DNA of 32,166 nucleotides from Chromatiales bacterium (GTDB lineage Bacteria > Pseudomonadota > Gammaproteobacteria > Steroidobacterales > GCA-2729495): the NCBI GenBank assembly GCA_020351875.1, contig CP070671.1, positions 3,116,122 to 3,148,287 of the forward strand. The letters run 5' to 3'. Position numbers and translations under genes: made by a program. The notes under the pieces are model-generated. The model searched no databases. It was not told the DNA's origin and worked only from the letters and a program-made list of their open reading frames with translations. Below, one piece after another: positions 8,607 through 17,300 of the stretch (the first letter of the stretch is position 1; each line of letters starts with the position of its first letter).

Positions 8607-9449
8607 TTAGGCGCCCACCGCGCTTGCCGCCAGAGCCCGAATACCACGCAGCGAGCGGCGCGCGAGAAAGAACCATTCCGCACGCCCTTCAAGGTAAGCA
8701 CGCCACCGGCGCAGGTCCCGAAAGTAATGCATCTCGATTCGCGGTACGTCCAGCAGGTTGCACGTTCGACCGGCCCGCTGCAGACGCGTCCCTACCGACA
8801 TTCGATAAAGCTCTCCGATCGCTTCGCGCACGTGACGATTCGTTCGGCCATACGGTGGCGCAAAGCTCAGCGGTGTCTTTTTGAGGCGATGCTCTATCTC
8901 GTCGCGAGACCCGGCCAGCTCCAGGCGCAACTCGTCGGTGCCGAGCCTGCGCAGGTCACGATGAGTCCTGCTGTGGCTGCCGAAATCGATACCCGCACTG
9001 GCGAGCTCTGCCACCTGGTCCCACGTGAGCAATCGCCGGGGTACCGGGTCGGCACCCAACCAGCTCTCCTCCGTACCCAGATAGGCCACCGGCAGAAAAA
9101 CCGTAGCGGTCCAGTTATTCGCGGCGAGTTCGGGAAATGCGTGTTTGGCGAAGCTGGCGAAGCCATCGTCGAAGGTAATGACGACAGAACGCGGCGCAAG
9201 ATTGACTTCCCCGGCATGCCAGGCCGCGAACTCAGCCAGCGATATCGCGGTGTAACCGCACTCCCGGAGCACGAGCATCTGGCCGCGAAAGGTGTCGGCC
9301 GGAATGTTGGTTGGACCAGGTCCGTCCGCGATCGCGTGGTAGGTCAGCACGTTGATACGGTCGGTGACCACGCTCATGACTGAGCACAGCCACAGGATGA
9401 TTGGCGGGTTTTGACGGCACAGGACGCGCCACCGGTCCAGGAGGCGCAT
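8607..9449 (-). CDS. Polysaccharide deacetylase family protein (NodB homology)
   Basis: This is a carbohydrate esterase family 4 domain. It has the LTYHAI first strand, the ITFDDGF motif with paired aspartates (Asp94, Asp95), the GSHSRTH motif giving the HxxxH metal ligands (His159, His163) and the FAPPYGR motif. This family removes N- or O-acetyl groups from glycans in a metal-dependent reaction. Drawn from ATG 9449 it has 280 residues; ATG at 9377 starts just before the conserved core (MSVVTDRINVLTYH) and is a credible shorter start. The 24-residue extension holds a short hydrophobic stretch that could be an anchor. The gene is divergent from the glycosyltransferase operon, and deacetylation of that glycan is the natural inference. 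Confidence 0.87.
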   Translation of the reverse strand: MRLLDRWRVLCRQNPPIILWLCSVMSVVTDRINVLTYHAIADGPGPTNIPADTFRGQMLVLRECGYTAISLAEFAAWHAGEVNLAPRSVVITFDDGFASFAKHAFPELAANNWTATVFLPVAYLGTEESWLGADPVPRRLLTWDQVAELASAGIDFGSHSRTHRDLRRLGTDELRLELAGSRDEIEHRLKKTPLSFAPPYGRTNRHVREAIGELYRMSVGTRLQRAGRTCNLLDVPRIEMHYFRDLRRWRAYLEGRAEWFFLARRSLRGIRALAASAVGA

Positions 9450-9544
9450 CGTGGGCTTTTGGGACGTGTTGCCACCTGAGTCATACGCTGCGATGCTGGC
9501 CGGGCGGATTCAATGTGATGGTATTCTGACAGACTGACACAGCG

Positions 9545-9579
9545 CTTGAAACGCAATCCTGTCCTGCTTGCGATTCAAG
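9545..9579. promoter_or_regulatory. 12-base imperfect inverted repeat in the divergent intergenic region
   Basis: CTTGAAACGCAA (9545-9556) and TTGCGATTCAAG (9568-9579) pair over 12 bases with one mismatch around an 11-base loop. It sits in the 275-base gap between the divergent deacetylase and glycosyltransferase genes, well placed for a dimeric regulator or a leader hairpin. There is no T-tract. A possible -10 (TATTCT) lies just upstream near 9522-9527, without a convincing -35. Nothing else in 9450-9724 was recognised. Confidence 0.4.
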
Positions 9580-9724
9580 GTGGCCCAGGGTGGGCAAGTC
9601 GCCGGGTACCACGCGATTTGTCTTTGGTCCGGGCTTCCCGCGTACGGGTCAAACAACCACAAGAACAACTGACAAGGCGTATCAGGGAAATGCAGGCAAC
9701 CTTGGGTCGAGCGGGCTCGGCGTC

Positions 9725-11011
9725 GTGAACAGAGCGGTAAGCGAAAGCGCGGGCTTGCGCTTCGCGATGGTGACGACGTTTTATCCGCCGTACCATTTCG
9801 GCGGCGACGCCTACGCGGTTCGCCGCCTGGCGCATGCACTGGCAAGGCGCGGTCACCAGGTCGATGTGATCCACGACATCGATGCGTTCAGAGCGTTGGG
9901 CGGCAGCGTAGAACTCACCAGCGAGCCGGAACCGGAGAACGTCAGGGTGCACGGGCTCGAAAGCCCGTTTGGCACTTTGTCATGCCTCGCTACCCACCAG
10001 TTCGGGCGCCCCGTCGTACATGGCAGGAAGATAAGGGCGATCCTCGGGCAAGGCTTTGACGTGATCCACTTCCACAACATTTCCCTCGTGGGCGGGCCCG
10101 GCATCCTCGAATACGGAACCGGCATCAAGCTTTACACCGCACACGAGCATTGGCTGGTGTGTCCCAGCCACACTTTATGGCGGCACAACCGGGAAATCTG
10201 CAACGCCCGCGAATGTCTGCTTTGCATCGCGCATTACCGGCGACCACCCCAGCTCTGGCGCCACGGAACGATGCTGGAGCAGCAGGTCAGACATGTGGAC
10301 GCATTCACAACCTACAGTCAGTTTTGCGCAGACAAACATCGCGAGTTCGGTTTTACCCGGCCGATGTCGGTGACGCCGCCATTTCTGCCGAACGCAGAAG
10401 CACCGGAGCAGGAGCCGGGCAGCGCACGCGACCCGGAAGACCCGCCGTATTTCCTGTTCGTCGGCCGCCTGGAAGCGATCAAGGGCCTGCAGGACGTGAT
10501 CCCGCTATTCCGGAAAGCAGGCACGGCGGAGCTGCGGGTTGCGGGGTCGGGCATTTACGAAAATCAATTGCGCAAACTGGCCGCCGATGCGCCGCGAGTG
10601 CGCTTTCTCGGCAAACAAAGTCGGGCGCAATTGCGCGAGTTGTATCGGGGTGCCGTTGCGTTGATCGTGCCGTCGATCTGTTACGAGGTGTTCGCACTAG
10701 TCATTCTCGAGGCATTTCGGGAGGGCACACCGGTCGTGGCGCGGCGCCTGGGGCCGTTTCCGGAGATCATCGACCAGTCCGGCGGTGGTCTGCTGTTCGA
10801 CGACGCGACGGGCCTGGAACAGGCACTGGAAAAATTGCTGGGTTCGGACGAACTGCGCGCAAGGCTCGGCGCAGCGGCGGCCCGCGTTGCACAATCAGTG
10901 TGGAGCGAAACATGGGCGATGAAGCGCTACTTCGAATTGATCGCCGATGTCGCGCAGCGGCGAGGTGATAGCGCACTTCGCGAGAAGGCCCTGAACTCTA
11001 TCCCGGGGTGA
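9725..11011 (+). CDS. Glycosyltransferase family 4
   Basis: GT-B fold retaining glycosyltransferase. The N-terminal half starts AMVTTFYPPYHFGGDAYAV and includes FDVIHFHN and a four-cysteine segment (bases ~10158-10230, Cys-Pro, then Cys and CxxC) seen in a GT4 subset. The C-terminal half has the nucleotide-sugar domain with FLFVGRLEAIKGL, then VPSICYEVFALVILEAFREG, which contains the EX7E donor-binding motif. The start is uncertain. GTG at 9725 precedes the conserved core by about 14 residues; an in-frame GTG at 9590 would add 45 residues that look non-conserved and would swallow part of the leader. It transfers a sugar onto a lipid-linked or surface-glycan intermediate. The next glycosyltransferase gene follows; sugar and acceptor unknown. 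Confidence 0.9.
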   Translation: MNRAVSESAGLRFAMVTTFYPPYHFGGDAYAVRRLAHALARRGHQVDVIHDIDAFRALGGSVELTSEPEPENVRVHGLESPFGTLSCLATHQFGRPVVHGRKIRAILGQGFDVIHFHNISLVGGPGILEYGTGIKLYTAHEHWLVCPSHTLWRHNREICNARECLLCIAHYRRPPQLWRHGTMLEQQVRHVDAFTTYSQFCADKHREFGFTRPMSVTPPFLPNAEAPEQEPGSARDPEDPPYFLFVGRLEAIKGLQDVIPLFRKAGTAELRVAGSGIYENQLRKLAADAPRVRFLGKQSRAQLRELYRGAVALIVPSICYEVFALVILEAFREGTPVVARRLGPFPEIIDQSGGGLLFDDATGLEQALEKLLGSDELRARLGAAAARVAQSVWSETWAMKRYFELIADVAQRRGDSALREKALNSIPG

Positions 11012-11100
11012 ACAATGGGGAAACCGTCCCTTGGTGCCTGGTCTGGAGTTCTTGCCGGCACCCGAGAGGCGCCCGCGACCTGGTGACATGGGAAGCTACG

Positions 11101-12462
11101 ATGCGCTATGTCCGCGCGATTGCCTATGAGATCAAGAGCCGGCTATTCGACTGGTCATTTGCTCCCATAGTGGGCTGGGGTTTGGCATGTGCCTTCTTCC
11201 TGGCATTCCTGGCGTTGCAATGGGTGCACGGCCGCGCGGTCTTGCTGCTGCAGAAGGCCCACTATCTGTTGTTCAGGACCGGCTCCCTTGAACTGGCGAA
11301 CTCGCCGCTGAATCGTCTCATCGAGGCGGCCCTGAAGCGGTCTCTGGCGCAGCCAGGCGAGCCTGGTGTCATGCCAGGCCGGCTCCAGGCGAGTGACGCC
11401 CGGCAAGCTCTCACCACCCTGCCCGGTGGTCTGGTTCTAAAGGGGCCCCACCTTGAAAGCGGCCGCGTCGTTGAAAAAGGCGTCCTGTTGCTGAAGAACA
11501 CGCAACAATTTCGAGCTTTTCGCCAGTTCGCGGATGTCGCGTCCGTCCTCCGGGAATACGTCCTGGTTCTCGAGCCCAGTTGGTCGGGTTATGCGCAGGC
11601 TGACATCCTGTACTTCACGCGTTTCGCCCATCACCCAGTCGTGGTGATGGCGACGGACGAGCAGGACTATCGCTTCCTGGATCGGCTGGAGACTAACCTG
11701 GTACCCGTGTCGTTTGGCGCGAGCGACTGGGTTGATCCATCAGTATTCCATCCGCTCGAGGCGCGAGACAAACATTACGACGCCGTCATGGTGGCTAGGT
11801 GGAGCATCGTGAAACGCCACCATGTCCTGTTTCGCGCGTTGCGCAAGCTGGGAGATGGGTCGTTCCGGGTGGCATTGCTCGCACCGTACTGGTCTGCTGA
11901 TACCGATCGCCGGTCGATCGAAGGCCTGATGAATTTCTATGGCGTGACAAAGCAGGTCACGGTCTTCGACGACCTGACGCCGGTAGAGGTCAACGAGATA
12001 TTCAATCGATCAAAAGTCAATCTGCTCCTGTCTCGACAGGAAGGCAGCAACCGTTCTCTGTTTGAAGGGTTCTTTGCCAACACGCCCGGATTGGCTTTCA
12101 ACAACAACATCGGCCTGCCGAAGAGCTACTTTAACGGCCAGACCGGCAAGCTGATCGAAGAGCACCAGTTAGCAGATGAACTGAGATACTTTCGCGAACA
12201 CTGGCAGGATTTTGAGCCAAGGGCATGGGCGCAAGCCCACATTACGCCGGACATCACAACCCCAAGACTCGGTTCGCTGCTCAAGAAACTGGCGCAGCAG
12301 CGCGCCGAGGTGTGGACGCACGACATTGTGGCCAAGTGCAATGGCCCGAACCTGCGCTACTACCCGGCCCCGGAAGTGGGAGCAGGCCTGCCCACCATCA
12401 CGGACCTGCTGGCGCAGCATCCGCGAACCGGTAGTTATTCTGCGCGGCGAAATGCAGTGTAA
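11101..12462 (+). CDS. Glycosyltransferase, GT-B type, with N-terminal hydrophobic helix
   Basis: This 453-residue protein has one strong N-terminal hydrophobic segment (about residues 20-43) that may anchor it in the inner membrane. The C-terminal half reads as a GT1/GT4-type nucleotide-sugar domain: an AVMVARWSIVKRH loop, VTVFDDLTP, then LLSRQEGSNRSLFEGFFANT, where the Glu and Ser/Asn resemble a donor-binding loop. The start ATG at 11101 follows GGAAG at 5 bases, a good ribosome-binding site. An in-frame GTG at 11008, overlapping the previous stop as GTGA, would add 31 residues of unlikely sequence. Its 3' end overlaps the next gene's ATG by 11 bases. Family assignment is less certain than for its neighbour. 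Confidence 0.78.
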   Translation: MRYVRAIAYEIKSRLFDWSFAPIVGWGLACAFFLAFLALQWVHGRAVLLLQKAHYLLFRTGSLELANSPLNRLIEAALKRSLAQPGEPGVMPGRLQASDARQALTTLPGGLVLKGPHLESGRVVEKGVLLLKNTQQFRAFRQFADVASVLREYVLVLEPSWSGYAQADILYFTRFAHHPVVVMATDEQDYRFLDRLETNLVPVSFGASDWVDPSVFHPLEARDKHYDAVMVARWSIVKRHHVLFRALRKLGDGSFRVALLAPYWSADTDRRSIEGLMNFYGVTKQVTVFDDLTPVEVNEIFNRSKVNLLLSRQEGSNRSLFEGFFANTPGLAFNNNIGLPKSYFNGQTGKLIEEHQLADELRYFREHWQDFEPRAWAQAHITPDITTPRLGSLLKKLAQQRAEVWTHDIVAKCNGPNLRYYPAPEVGAGLPTITDLLAQHPRTGSYSARRNAV

Positions 12463-14140
12463 TCTGGGGGCAGATGTATCCGCATTGTCTCGGGGGCCTG
12501 AAGTGAGTTCGCGGTCAGACCAGGGCGATTCTCGCCCGGGGATTCAGACAGAGTTCGGCGAGCAGGGCTACACGATAGTGAGAGGGCTGTTCACTCGTGC
12601 TGAATGCCTGAAAGCCCTGGCCAGCATTTTCTGGAATCGCGGCGCCATGCCGTCTGGCTGGTACAAAGAGGGCGCGCTCAGTAATCCGGGTATTTTCTGC
12701 GTCGCGCGCAGTGACCGAATTGTCGAGGAGCTTGCAAGGGTCCTGGGTCCAGACATCATTCTATGGGGCGCCAGACTGATCATCCGCAGGCCGAAAGGCG
12801 TTCACCCCTGGCATAGCGATGCCGAATCCGCGAGCAGCAGCGGCTTTGCGAGCGTCTGGGTGGGGCTAACGGGGACAACTCGGGACACGTCACTGAAACT
12901 GGTTCCCGGTTCGCACAAATTTGGTGCGCCCATCCAGCAATTGGCGACAGAAAACAACGTTGCCCGTGAGGATATTACGGATCAAGTCATAGCCGATTGG
13001 TCAACGACTTACGGTCCTCGAAGCCAGATCGCGCAAACGGATCTGGGCAACGGCGATGCGCTGATTTTCGACGGCCGGCTCTGGCACGGCTCCGATAACA
13101 CCACCCTGGCTCGATTCCGGACTTGCTTGCTCCTGCAATATGCGCGGGCCGACGTGCCCGTGCGCGTTCCGGACAACGATTATTCGTGGCCCTGGGAGTA
13201 TCGAGCTAATCGCCGGCCGCAGTGCCTGGTCGTGTCAGGCGAAGCCGACAGCGAAACGAACAGAATTCTTCCCGGGCCTGTTGTCATGCGCCAGAAAAGC
13301 CCCCAGTCCGTCAGCACCAGGATATCCGCGGTACAAACGGATCATCCGAACCTGGGGAGTCGTGGCTTCAGGTCTTACGGGCTGATCGAAGGCGCCACGC
13401 CCGACCTGAGATATATGGAATCGCACTATTCCGCTCTCGCTCCCGGGGCGTCACCACACAGGCCCCACGGCCACAGCCAGGAAGAAATCCTGGTCGTAGT
13501 AGACGGTGAGGCAGAGCTGGTAGTGGAGGCTGCAGCGGGTTCGGACCAGTTCCGCAAACTCCGGGCCAGGCCGGGAGCCATCATCTATTACCCCTCAAAC
13601 TGGCGGCACACCCTGACGAATCCCGGGGACAGGCCGGTTACCTACCTGATGTTCAAGTGGTTGACCGACGAAAGCCAATCGAAAAAGACGCTGCAGAATG
13701 TCCTGATCGAGGGCCTGGCAGACGGCCGTCGCCCGCAGGTGCGTAAGCGTACTGGCCTTGGAATGAAAATCCTGCTGGAGGACCAAACCCACTACCTCCG
13801 CAAACTGCACGCGCATAGAACGCTTATCGCCCCGGGGCAGGGTTACGCGTCACACGCCGACGCTTACGATATAGGCATCGTGCTGTTTCAAGGGAAAGTG
13901 GAGACACTGGGACAGGAAGTTGAAGCGCCCGCATTCGTGTACTACGCCGCGGGAGAGATGCACGGCATGAAGAATATCGGCGACCAGGTGGCCGACTACA
14001 TAGTGTTCGAGTTTCACGGCAAGCATGGCGAAGCGTACATTCCCCTGGGCGGGAAGATTGCGAAGGCTGTCAGGGACCCTCGGCTAGTCGTTCGCTTTGC
14101 GAAAGACAAGTTGCAACAACTGTTCGATTCGCGGCTCTGA
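12452..14140 (+). CDS. Phytanoyl-CoA dioxygenase domain fused to a double-cupin region
   Basis: This 562-residue protein has three apparent metal-binding modules. Residues ~30-250 are a PhyH-type Fe(II)/2-oxoglutarate dioxygenase: HSD at 121-123, distal His212 (LWHGSDN) and Arg221/Arg223 for 2-oxoglutarate. Residues ~320-405 form a complete cupin: His339, His341, Glu345 and His386, with Asn390 following. Residues ~440-525 form a second, degenerate cupin: His468, Asp470 and His504. The fusion suggests hydroxylation plus a second oxidation or isomerisation on one substrate, or sensing by the cupins. ATG at 12452 overlaps the preceding gene by 11 bases; GTG 12503, preceded by GGGGG, is an alternative start. 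It is the third gene of a run with two glycosyltransferases, so a glycan or its aglycone is the likely substrate. I do not know a characterised protein of this architecture. Confidence 0.85.
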   Translation: MQCNLGADVSALSRGPEVSSRSDQGDSRPGIQTEFGEQGYTIVRGLFTRAECLKALASIFWNRGAMPSGWYKEGALSNPGIFCVARSDRIVEELARVLGPDIILWGARLIIRRPKGVHPWHSDAESASSSGFASVWVGLTGTTRDTSLKLVPGSHKFGAPIQQLATENNVAREDITDQVIADWSTTYGPRSQIAQTDLGNGDALIFDGRLWHGSDNTTLARFRTCLLLQYARADVPVRVPDNDYSWPWEYRANRRPQCLVVSGEADSETNRILPGPVVMRQKSPQSVSTRISAVQTDHPNLGSRGFRSYGLIEGATPDLRYMESHYSALAPGASPHRPHGHSQEEILVVVDGEAELVVEAAAGSDQFRKLRARPGAIIYYPSNWRHTLTNPGDRPVTYLMFKWLTDESQSKKTLQNVLIEGLADGRRPQVRKRTGLGMKILLEDQTHYLRKLHAHRTLIAPGQGYASHADAYDIGIVLFQGKVETLGQEVEAPAFVYYAAGEMHGMKNIGDQVADYIVFEFHGKHGEAYIPLGGKIAKAVRDPRLVVRFAKDKLQQLFDSRL

Positions 14141-14144
14141 TCTC

Positions 14145-14684
14145 ATGTCCGGGGTTGTCCTGATCATTGGCCTTGCCCTCATTGTCGGGGCCGTGTTCCT
14201 GTTCAACCGGCTAGTGAAAGACCGCAACCGGGTGCGCGCGGCCTGGAGCGACATCGACGTGCAGCTGATCCGTCGCCACGAGCTGGTGCCGCGCCTGGTG
14301 GAGGCCGTGAAGGCCTATGCCGCTCACGAGCGGGCCACGCTGGCTGCGGTCACCGAGCTGCGCAATCAATCCGAGGCGGCCCGGCGCCTGGCCGACAAGG
14401 CGGAGGTCGAGGACCAGCTGGAGGCCGGCGTGCACAAGCTCATCCTGCTGGCCGAGGCCTACCCCGACCTGAAGGCGAACCGGAATTTCCTCGAATTGCA
14501 GGCCGAGCTCGTGGAGATCGAAGATCATCTGCAATATGCCCGGCGTTTCTATAACGGCGCGGTGCGCATATTCAACACCCGGATCGAGACGGTGCCCGAT
14601 GTGGTGGTGGCGAAGCTGTTGCAGTTTCAGCCCGCGGAGTTTTTTGGCACCGACGACCGCGCGGCACCACAGGTCAGCCTGTGA
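14145..14684 (+). CDS. lemA: LemA family protein
   Basis: This 179-residue protein has one N-terminal membrane helix (VVLIIGLALIVGAVFLF), then the LemA helical bundle: NRVRAAWSDIDVQLIRRHELVPRLVEAVK near the start and an ARRFYNGAVRIFNT helix near the end, both family hallmarks. LemA proteins are membrane-anchored with a mostly helical soluble domain; their biochemical role is unsettled. ATG at 14145 comes only four bases after the dioxygenase-cupin stop, and an upstream in-frame codon at 14097 inside that gene is rejected. The stop overlaps the DUF2207 start as GTGA. LemA next to DUF2207 is a recurring pair, so this gene belongs functionally with its downstream rather than its upstream neighbour. 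Confidence 0.93.
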   Translation: MSGVVLIIGLALIVGAVFLFNRLVKDRNRVRAAWSDIDVQLIRRHELVPRLVEAVKAYAAHERATLAAVTELRNQSEAARRLADKAEVEDQLEAGVHKLILLAEAYPDLKANRNFLELQAELVEIEDHLQYARRFYNGAVRIFNTRIETVPDVVVAKLLQFQPAEFFGTDDRAAPQVSL

Positions 14685-16543
14685 AATGTCGGCGGCACAG
14701 CCTGCTGCCGGCGCTGGTTGCCTGCCTGCTGGCGTTGCCGGTCGCCCACGCGCGCGAAGAAATCCTCAGGTTTCACAGCGACATCCGGGTGCTGACCGAC
14801 AGCTCGATGACGGTCACGGAAACCATTCGCGTGCGCGCCGAGGGCAACCAGATCCGGCGCGGCATCTACCGTGAATTGCCCACGGACTATCGCGATCGCT
14901 TCAACAACCAGGTGCAGCTGCACTTTGAGGTGCTTGACGTCACGCGCGACAGCCTGAGCGAACCCTTCTTTACCGAGAAATACGCCAACGGCGTGCGCAT
15001 CTATGTGGGCAGCGCCGACCGGTACCTGCCACCTGGCGAGTACGAATACGCGATAACGTACGAGACCAACCGGCAGCTGGGCTATTTCGACGATCACGAC
15101 GAGCTCTACTGGAACGTGACCGGCAACGGCTGGGGTTTTCCGATCCAGGCGGCCAGCGCGAGCATCCGGCTGCCGGGCGGCGTCGCGGCGGCGGACATGG
15201 CCATCGAGGGCTACACCGGCCCCTTCGGGGCCAGGGGCCACGACTACACCGCGCACATCGGCATCGACGCGGAAGCCTTCATTGCCACCAGCCGGGGGCT
15301 GCGGCCCAACGAAGGCCTGACAGTCGTGGTGAGCTGGCCGAAGGGCGTGGTCGCGGAACCGTCGGCGATCGCTCGCGCGGGCTTCCTGCTCGCGGACAAT
15401 CTCGGGCTCGTGATTGCGCTGGGCGGTCTCGGGCTGATGGCCGGCTACCTGTTTTTTGCGTGGTCGCGCTACGGGCGGGACCCCGAGGCGGGCCCGGTGT
15501 TTCCGCACTACGAGCCGCCGGCGAAACTGTCGCCCGGCGCGTGCCGATATATCCAGCAGATGTCCCACGACCACCAGGCTTTTTCCGCCGCGGTCCTGAG
15601 CCTGGCGGCGAAGGGTTACCTCAGGATTCACGAAGGCCCCACCGCTGCGCTGGCGGCAGCCGCCGGCCGTTCCGCTCTGGACAAGGCCCTGGAACAACTG
15701 TCGCCGATGCAGAAAAAGCTCTTTGGGCCGTTGATGCAGCTGGCCGAGAAAGCCATGGTGGCCAGCGCCAGGGACACCTTCGTGCTGCAGAAAAACGCCG
15801 CCGCACCGGGCCGGCCCGAGCTGGGGCCCGGCGAGAAAGCTTTGCTGGAAAAAATGTTCGATTCGGGCGAATACCTCATTCTCACCAACAAGAATCACGC
15901 CACCGTCAGCACGGCGATCAAGGCCCATGCCGCCGCACTGAAAAAGTACTACCAGCGCATCTATTTCCTCACCAACGGCGGCCTGCTGCTGCCGGCGCTG
16001 CTGATTGGTTTGGTGACCGTGGTGCTGGTAGCCGTGCTGGCGGAATTCACGCCGCTGACCATCGTGATCTTGTTGCTTGCCCTGCCGCTGGTTTTCTGGT
16101 TCGCCTGGCTGATGAAAGCCCCCACCGTGCTGGGCCGCAAGACGATGGACCGGATCGACGGGTTCAGGATGTACCTGACCGTTGCCGAGGCCGACGACCT
16201 GAAGCGCATCGAAGGCATCGCGGGGCCGAGCCCGCAGAAAACGCCCGCACTGTTCGAGCGCTTGCTACCCTTCGCCGTGGCGCTGGGCGTGGAACAACCG
16301 TGGGCCGAGCAGTTCGAGCGCCTGTTCGCGCGTATCGCCGCCGAGCAAGGCACCGGCTACCGGCCGGGCTGGTACGTGGGCGACCGGCCCGTGACCAGTT
16401 TCAGCCGTTTCACTTCTGACATGACCGGTTCGCTGACCTCGGCGATCAGCGCAGCGTCCACCGCGCCCGGCTCGTCTTCCGGCAGCGGCGGCGGTGGCTC
16501 GTCAGGCGGCGGTGGTGGTGGCGGCGGGGGCGGCGGCTGGTAG
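14681..16543 (+). CDS. DUF2207 membrane protein
   Basis: A signal peptide (cleavage near PVAHA-RE) is followed by a DUF2207 extracytoplasmic beta domain (about residues 25-235; early strands include ITVRAEG-like and RRGIYRELPTDY segments). Then come a membrane helix near 245-265, a soluble region and two adjacent membrane helices at about 430-485. The C-terminus ends in a Ser/Gly-rich tail closing with Gly-Gly-Trp, a known habit of this family. Start is GTG at 14681, in a GTGA overlap with lemA. It probably forms a complex or shared pathway with LemA in envelope maintenance; no enzymatic activity can be assigned. The tail is encoded by a GGC/GGT run that may be length-variable. Confidence 0.92.
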   Translation: MKCRRHSLLPALVACLLALPVAHAREEILRFHSDIRVLTDSSMTVTETIRVRAEGNQIRRGIYRELPTDYRDRFNNQVQLHFEVLDVTRDSLSEPFFTEKYANGVRIYVGSADRYLPPGEYEYAITYETNRQLGYFDDHDELYWNVTGNGWGFPIQAASASIRLPGGVAAADMAIEGYTGPFGARGHDYTAHIGIDAEAFIATSRGLRPNEGLTVVVSWPKGVVAEPSAIARAGFLLADNLGLVIALGGLGLMAGYLFFAWSRYGRDPEAGPVFPHYEPPAKLSPGACRYIQQMSHDHQAFSAAVLSLAAKGYLRIHEGPTAALAAAAGRSALDKALEQLSPMQKKLFGPLMQLAEKAMVASARDTFVLQKNAAAPGRPELGPGEKALLEKMFDSGEYLILTNKNHATVSTAIKAHAAALKKYYQRIYFLTNGGLLLPALLIGLVTVVLVAVLAEFTPLTIVILLLALPLVFWFAWLMKAPTVLGRKTMDRIDGFRMYLTVAEADDLKRIEGIAGPSPQKTPALFERLLPFAVALGVEQPWAEQFERLFARIAAEQGTGYRPGWYVGDRPVTSFSRFTSDMTGSLTSAISAASTAPGSSSGSGGGGSSGGGGGGGGGGGW

Positions 16544-16569
16544 CGAAGTGACCGCTAACTCTTGCGCGG

Positions 16570-17235
16570 TTACCCCCAGCTGTCCGTGTACAGGATGTCA
16601 TCCAGCGGCCGGCGCTGTGCGGCTTTGAAGTCGGTACCGAGGGTATAGGCCGTTGGAATCAGCGCGACCTGCGTAACTTCTTCGTAGGGAATGCCCAGCA
16701 GCTCGGCGGCTTCCTGTTCGTAGAGCAGGTGGACCGTGGTCCAGCAGGTGCCCAGGCCGCGGTTGCGCGCGGCGAGCATGAAACTCCAGGTGGCCGGCAG
16801 GATTGAACCGTAAACGCTGGCCAGCGCTGCGCTGTTGGCGGCCATGCCTTCCACGCGACTCTTGATGCACGGGATCACGTGCACCGGCACGCGTTCCAGG
16901 TGCTCGGCCAGGTAGTCTGCGGAACGCGCCACACGCACGAATTGCTGGCGGCTCGGGCCGGGCGCCTCGCGGTCGCTCAGGTCGAAGACCGAACCGGGCG
17001 CCTGCTTGTAGCGTGCCCAGCCGCGACGGTAGAGCTCGGCCAGCGCCGCGCGTTTGTCTGCGTTGTACACCACCAGGAAACGCCAGCCCTGGGTATTGCC
17101 GCCGGTCGGTCCCTGCAGCGCAATGTCCGTGCACTCGCGGATGACCTCCGGTTCTACCGGTTTGTCCAGGTCCAGACGTTTGCGCACCGCGCGTGTCGTG
17201 GTGAGCACTTCGTCGGCCGTCAGTTCCAGGTGCAT
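16570..17235 (-). CDS. Nitroreductase family flavoprotein
   Basis: This 221-residue enzyme has the nitroreductase fold. An N-terminal TTRAVRKRLD segment gives the FMN-phosphate arginines, QGPTGGNTQGWRF is the second FMN-binding loop, and a central helix reads WSFMLAARNRGLGTCWTT. Members use NAD(P)H and FMN to reduce nitroaromatics, quinones, enones or halogenated substrates. The start is ATG 17235, with GAGG nine bases upstream; the longer open frame to 17868 runs antisense through the neighbouring gene and is rejected. It lies 65 bases downstream of the persulfide dioxygenase gene on the same strand and may be co-transcribed. Substrate unknown. Confidence 0.9.
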   Translation of the reverse strand: MHLELTADEVLTTTRAVRKRLDLDKPVEPEVIRECTDIALQGPTGGNTQGWRFLVVYNADKRAALAELYRRGWARYKQAPGSVFDLSDREAPGPSRQQFVRVARSADYLAEHLERVPVHVIPCIKSRVEGMAANSAALASVYGSILPATWSFMLAARNRGLGTCWTTVHLLYEQEAAELLGIPYEEVTQVALIPTAYTLGTDFKAAQRRPLDDILYTDSWG

Positions 17236-17300
17236 GTTGTCGTTCCTCGTCGCGGGCAGGTAGTGTAACCAGCCGGCCGGGGTGGGGTTGGGGCGCCTCT

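Noticed and set aside
14627..15928. 433-codon open frame on minus, antisense to lemA/DUF2207
   Set aside because: Low-complexity, Arg/Gly-rich translation without motifs; the plus-strand genes are well supported.
16484..16540. GGC/GGT-rich stretch as a functional repeat
   Set aside because: It encodes the Gly-rich tail common in DUF2207 proteins; a simple-sequence coding repeat, not a separate element.
16549..16572. Possible bidirectional terminator between the DUF2207 and nitroreductase genes
   Set aside because: Only a 7-bp stem with one wobble pair and no T-tract; too weak to annotate.
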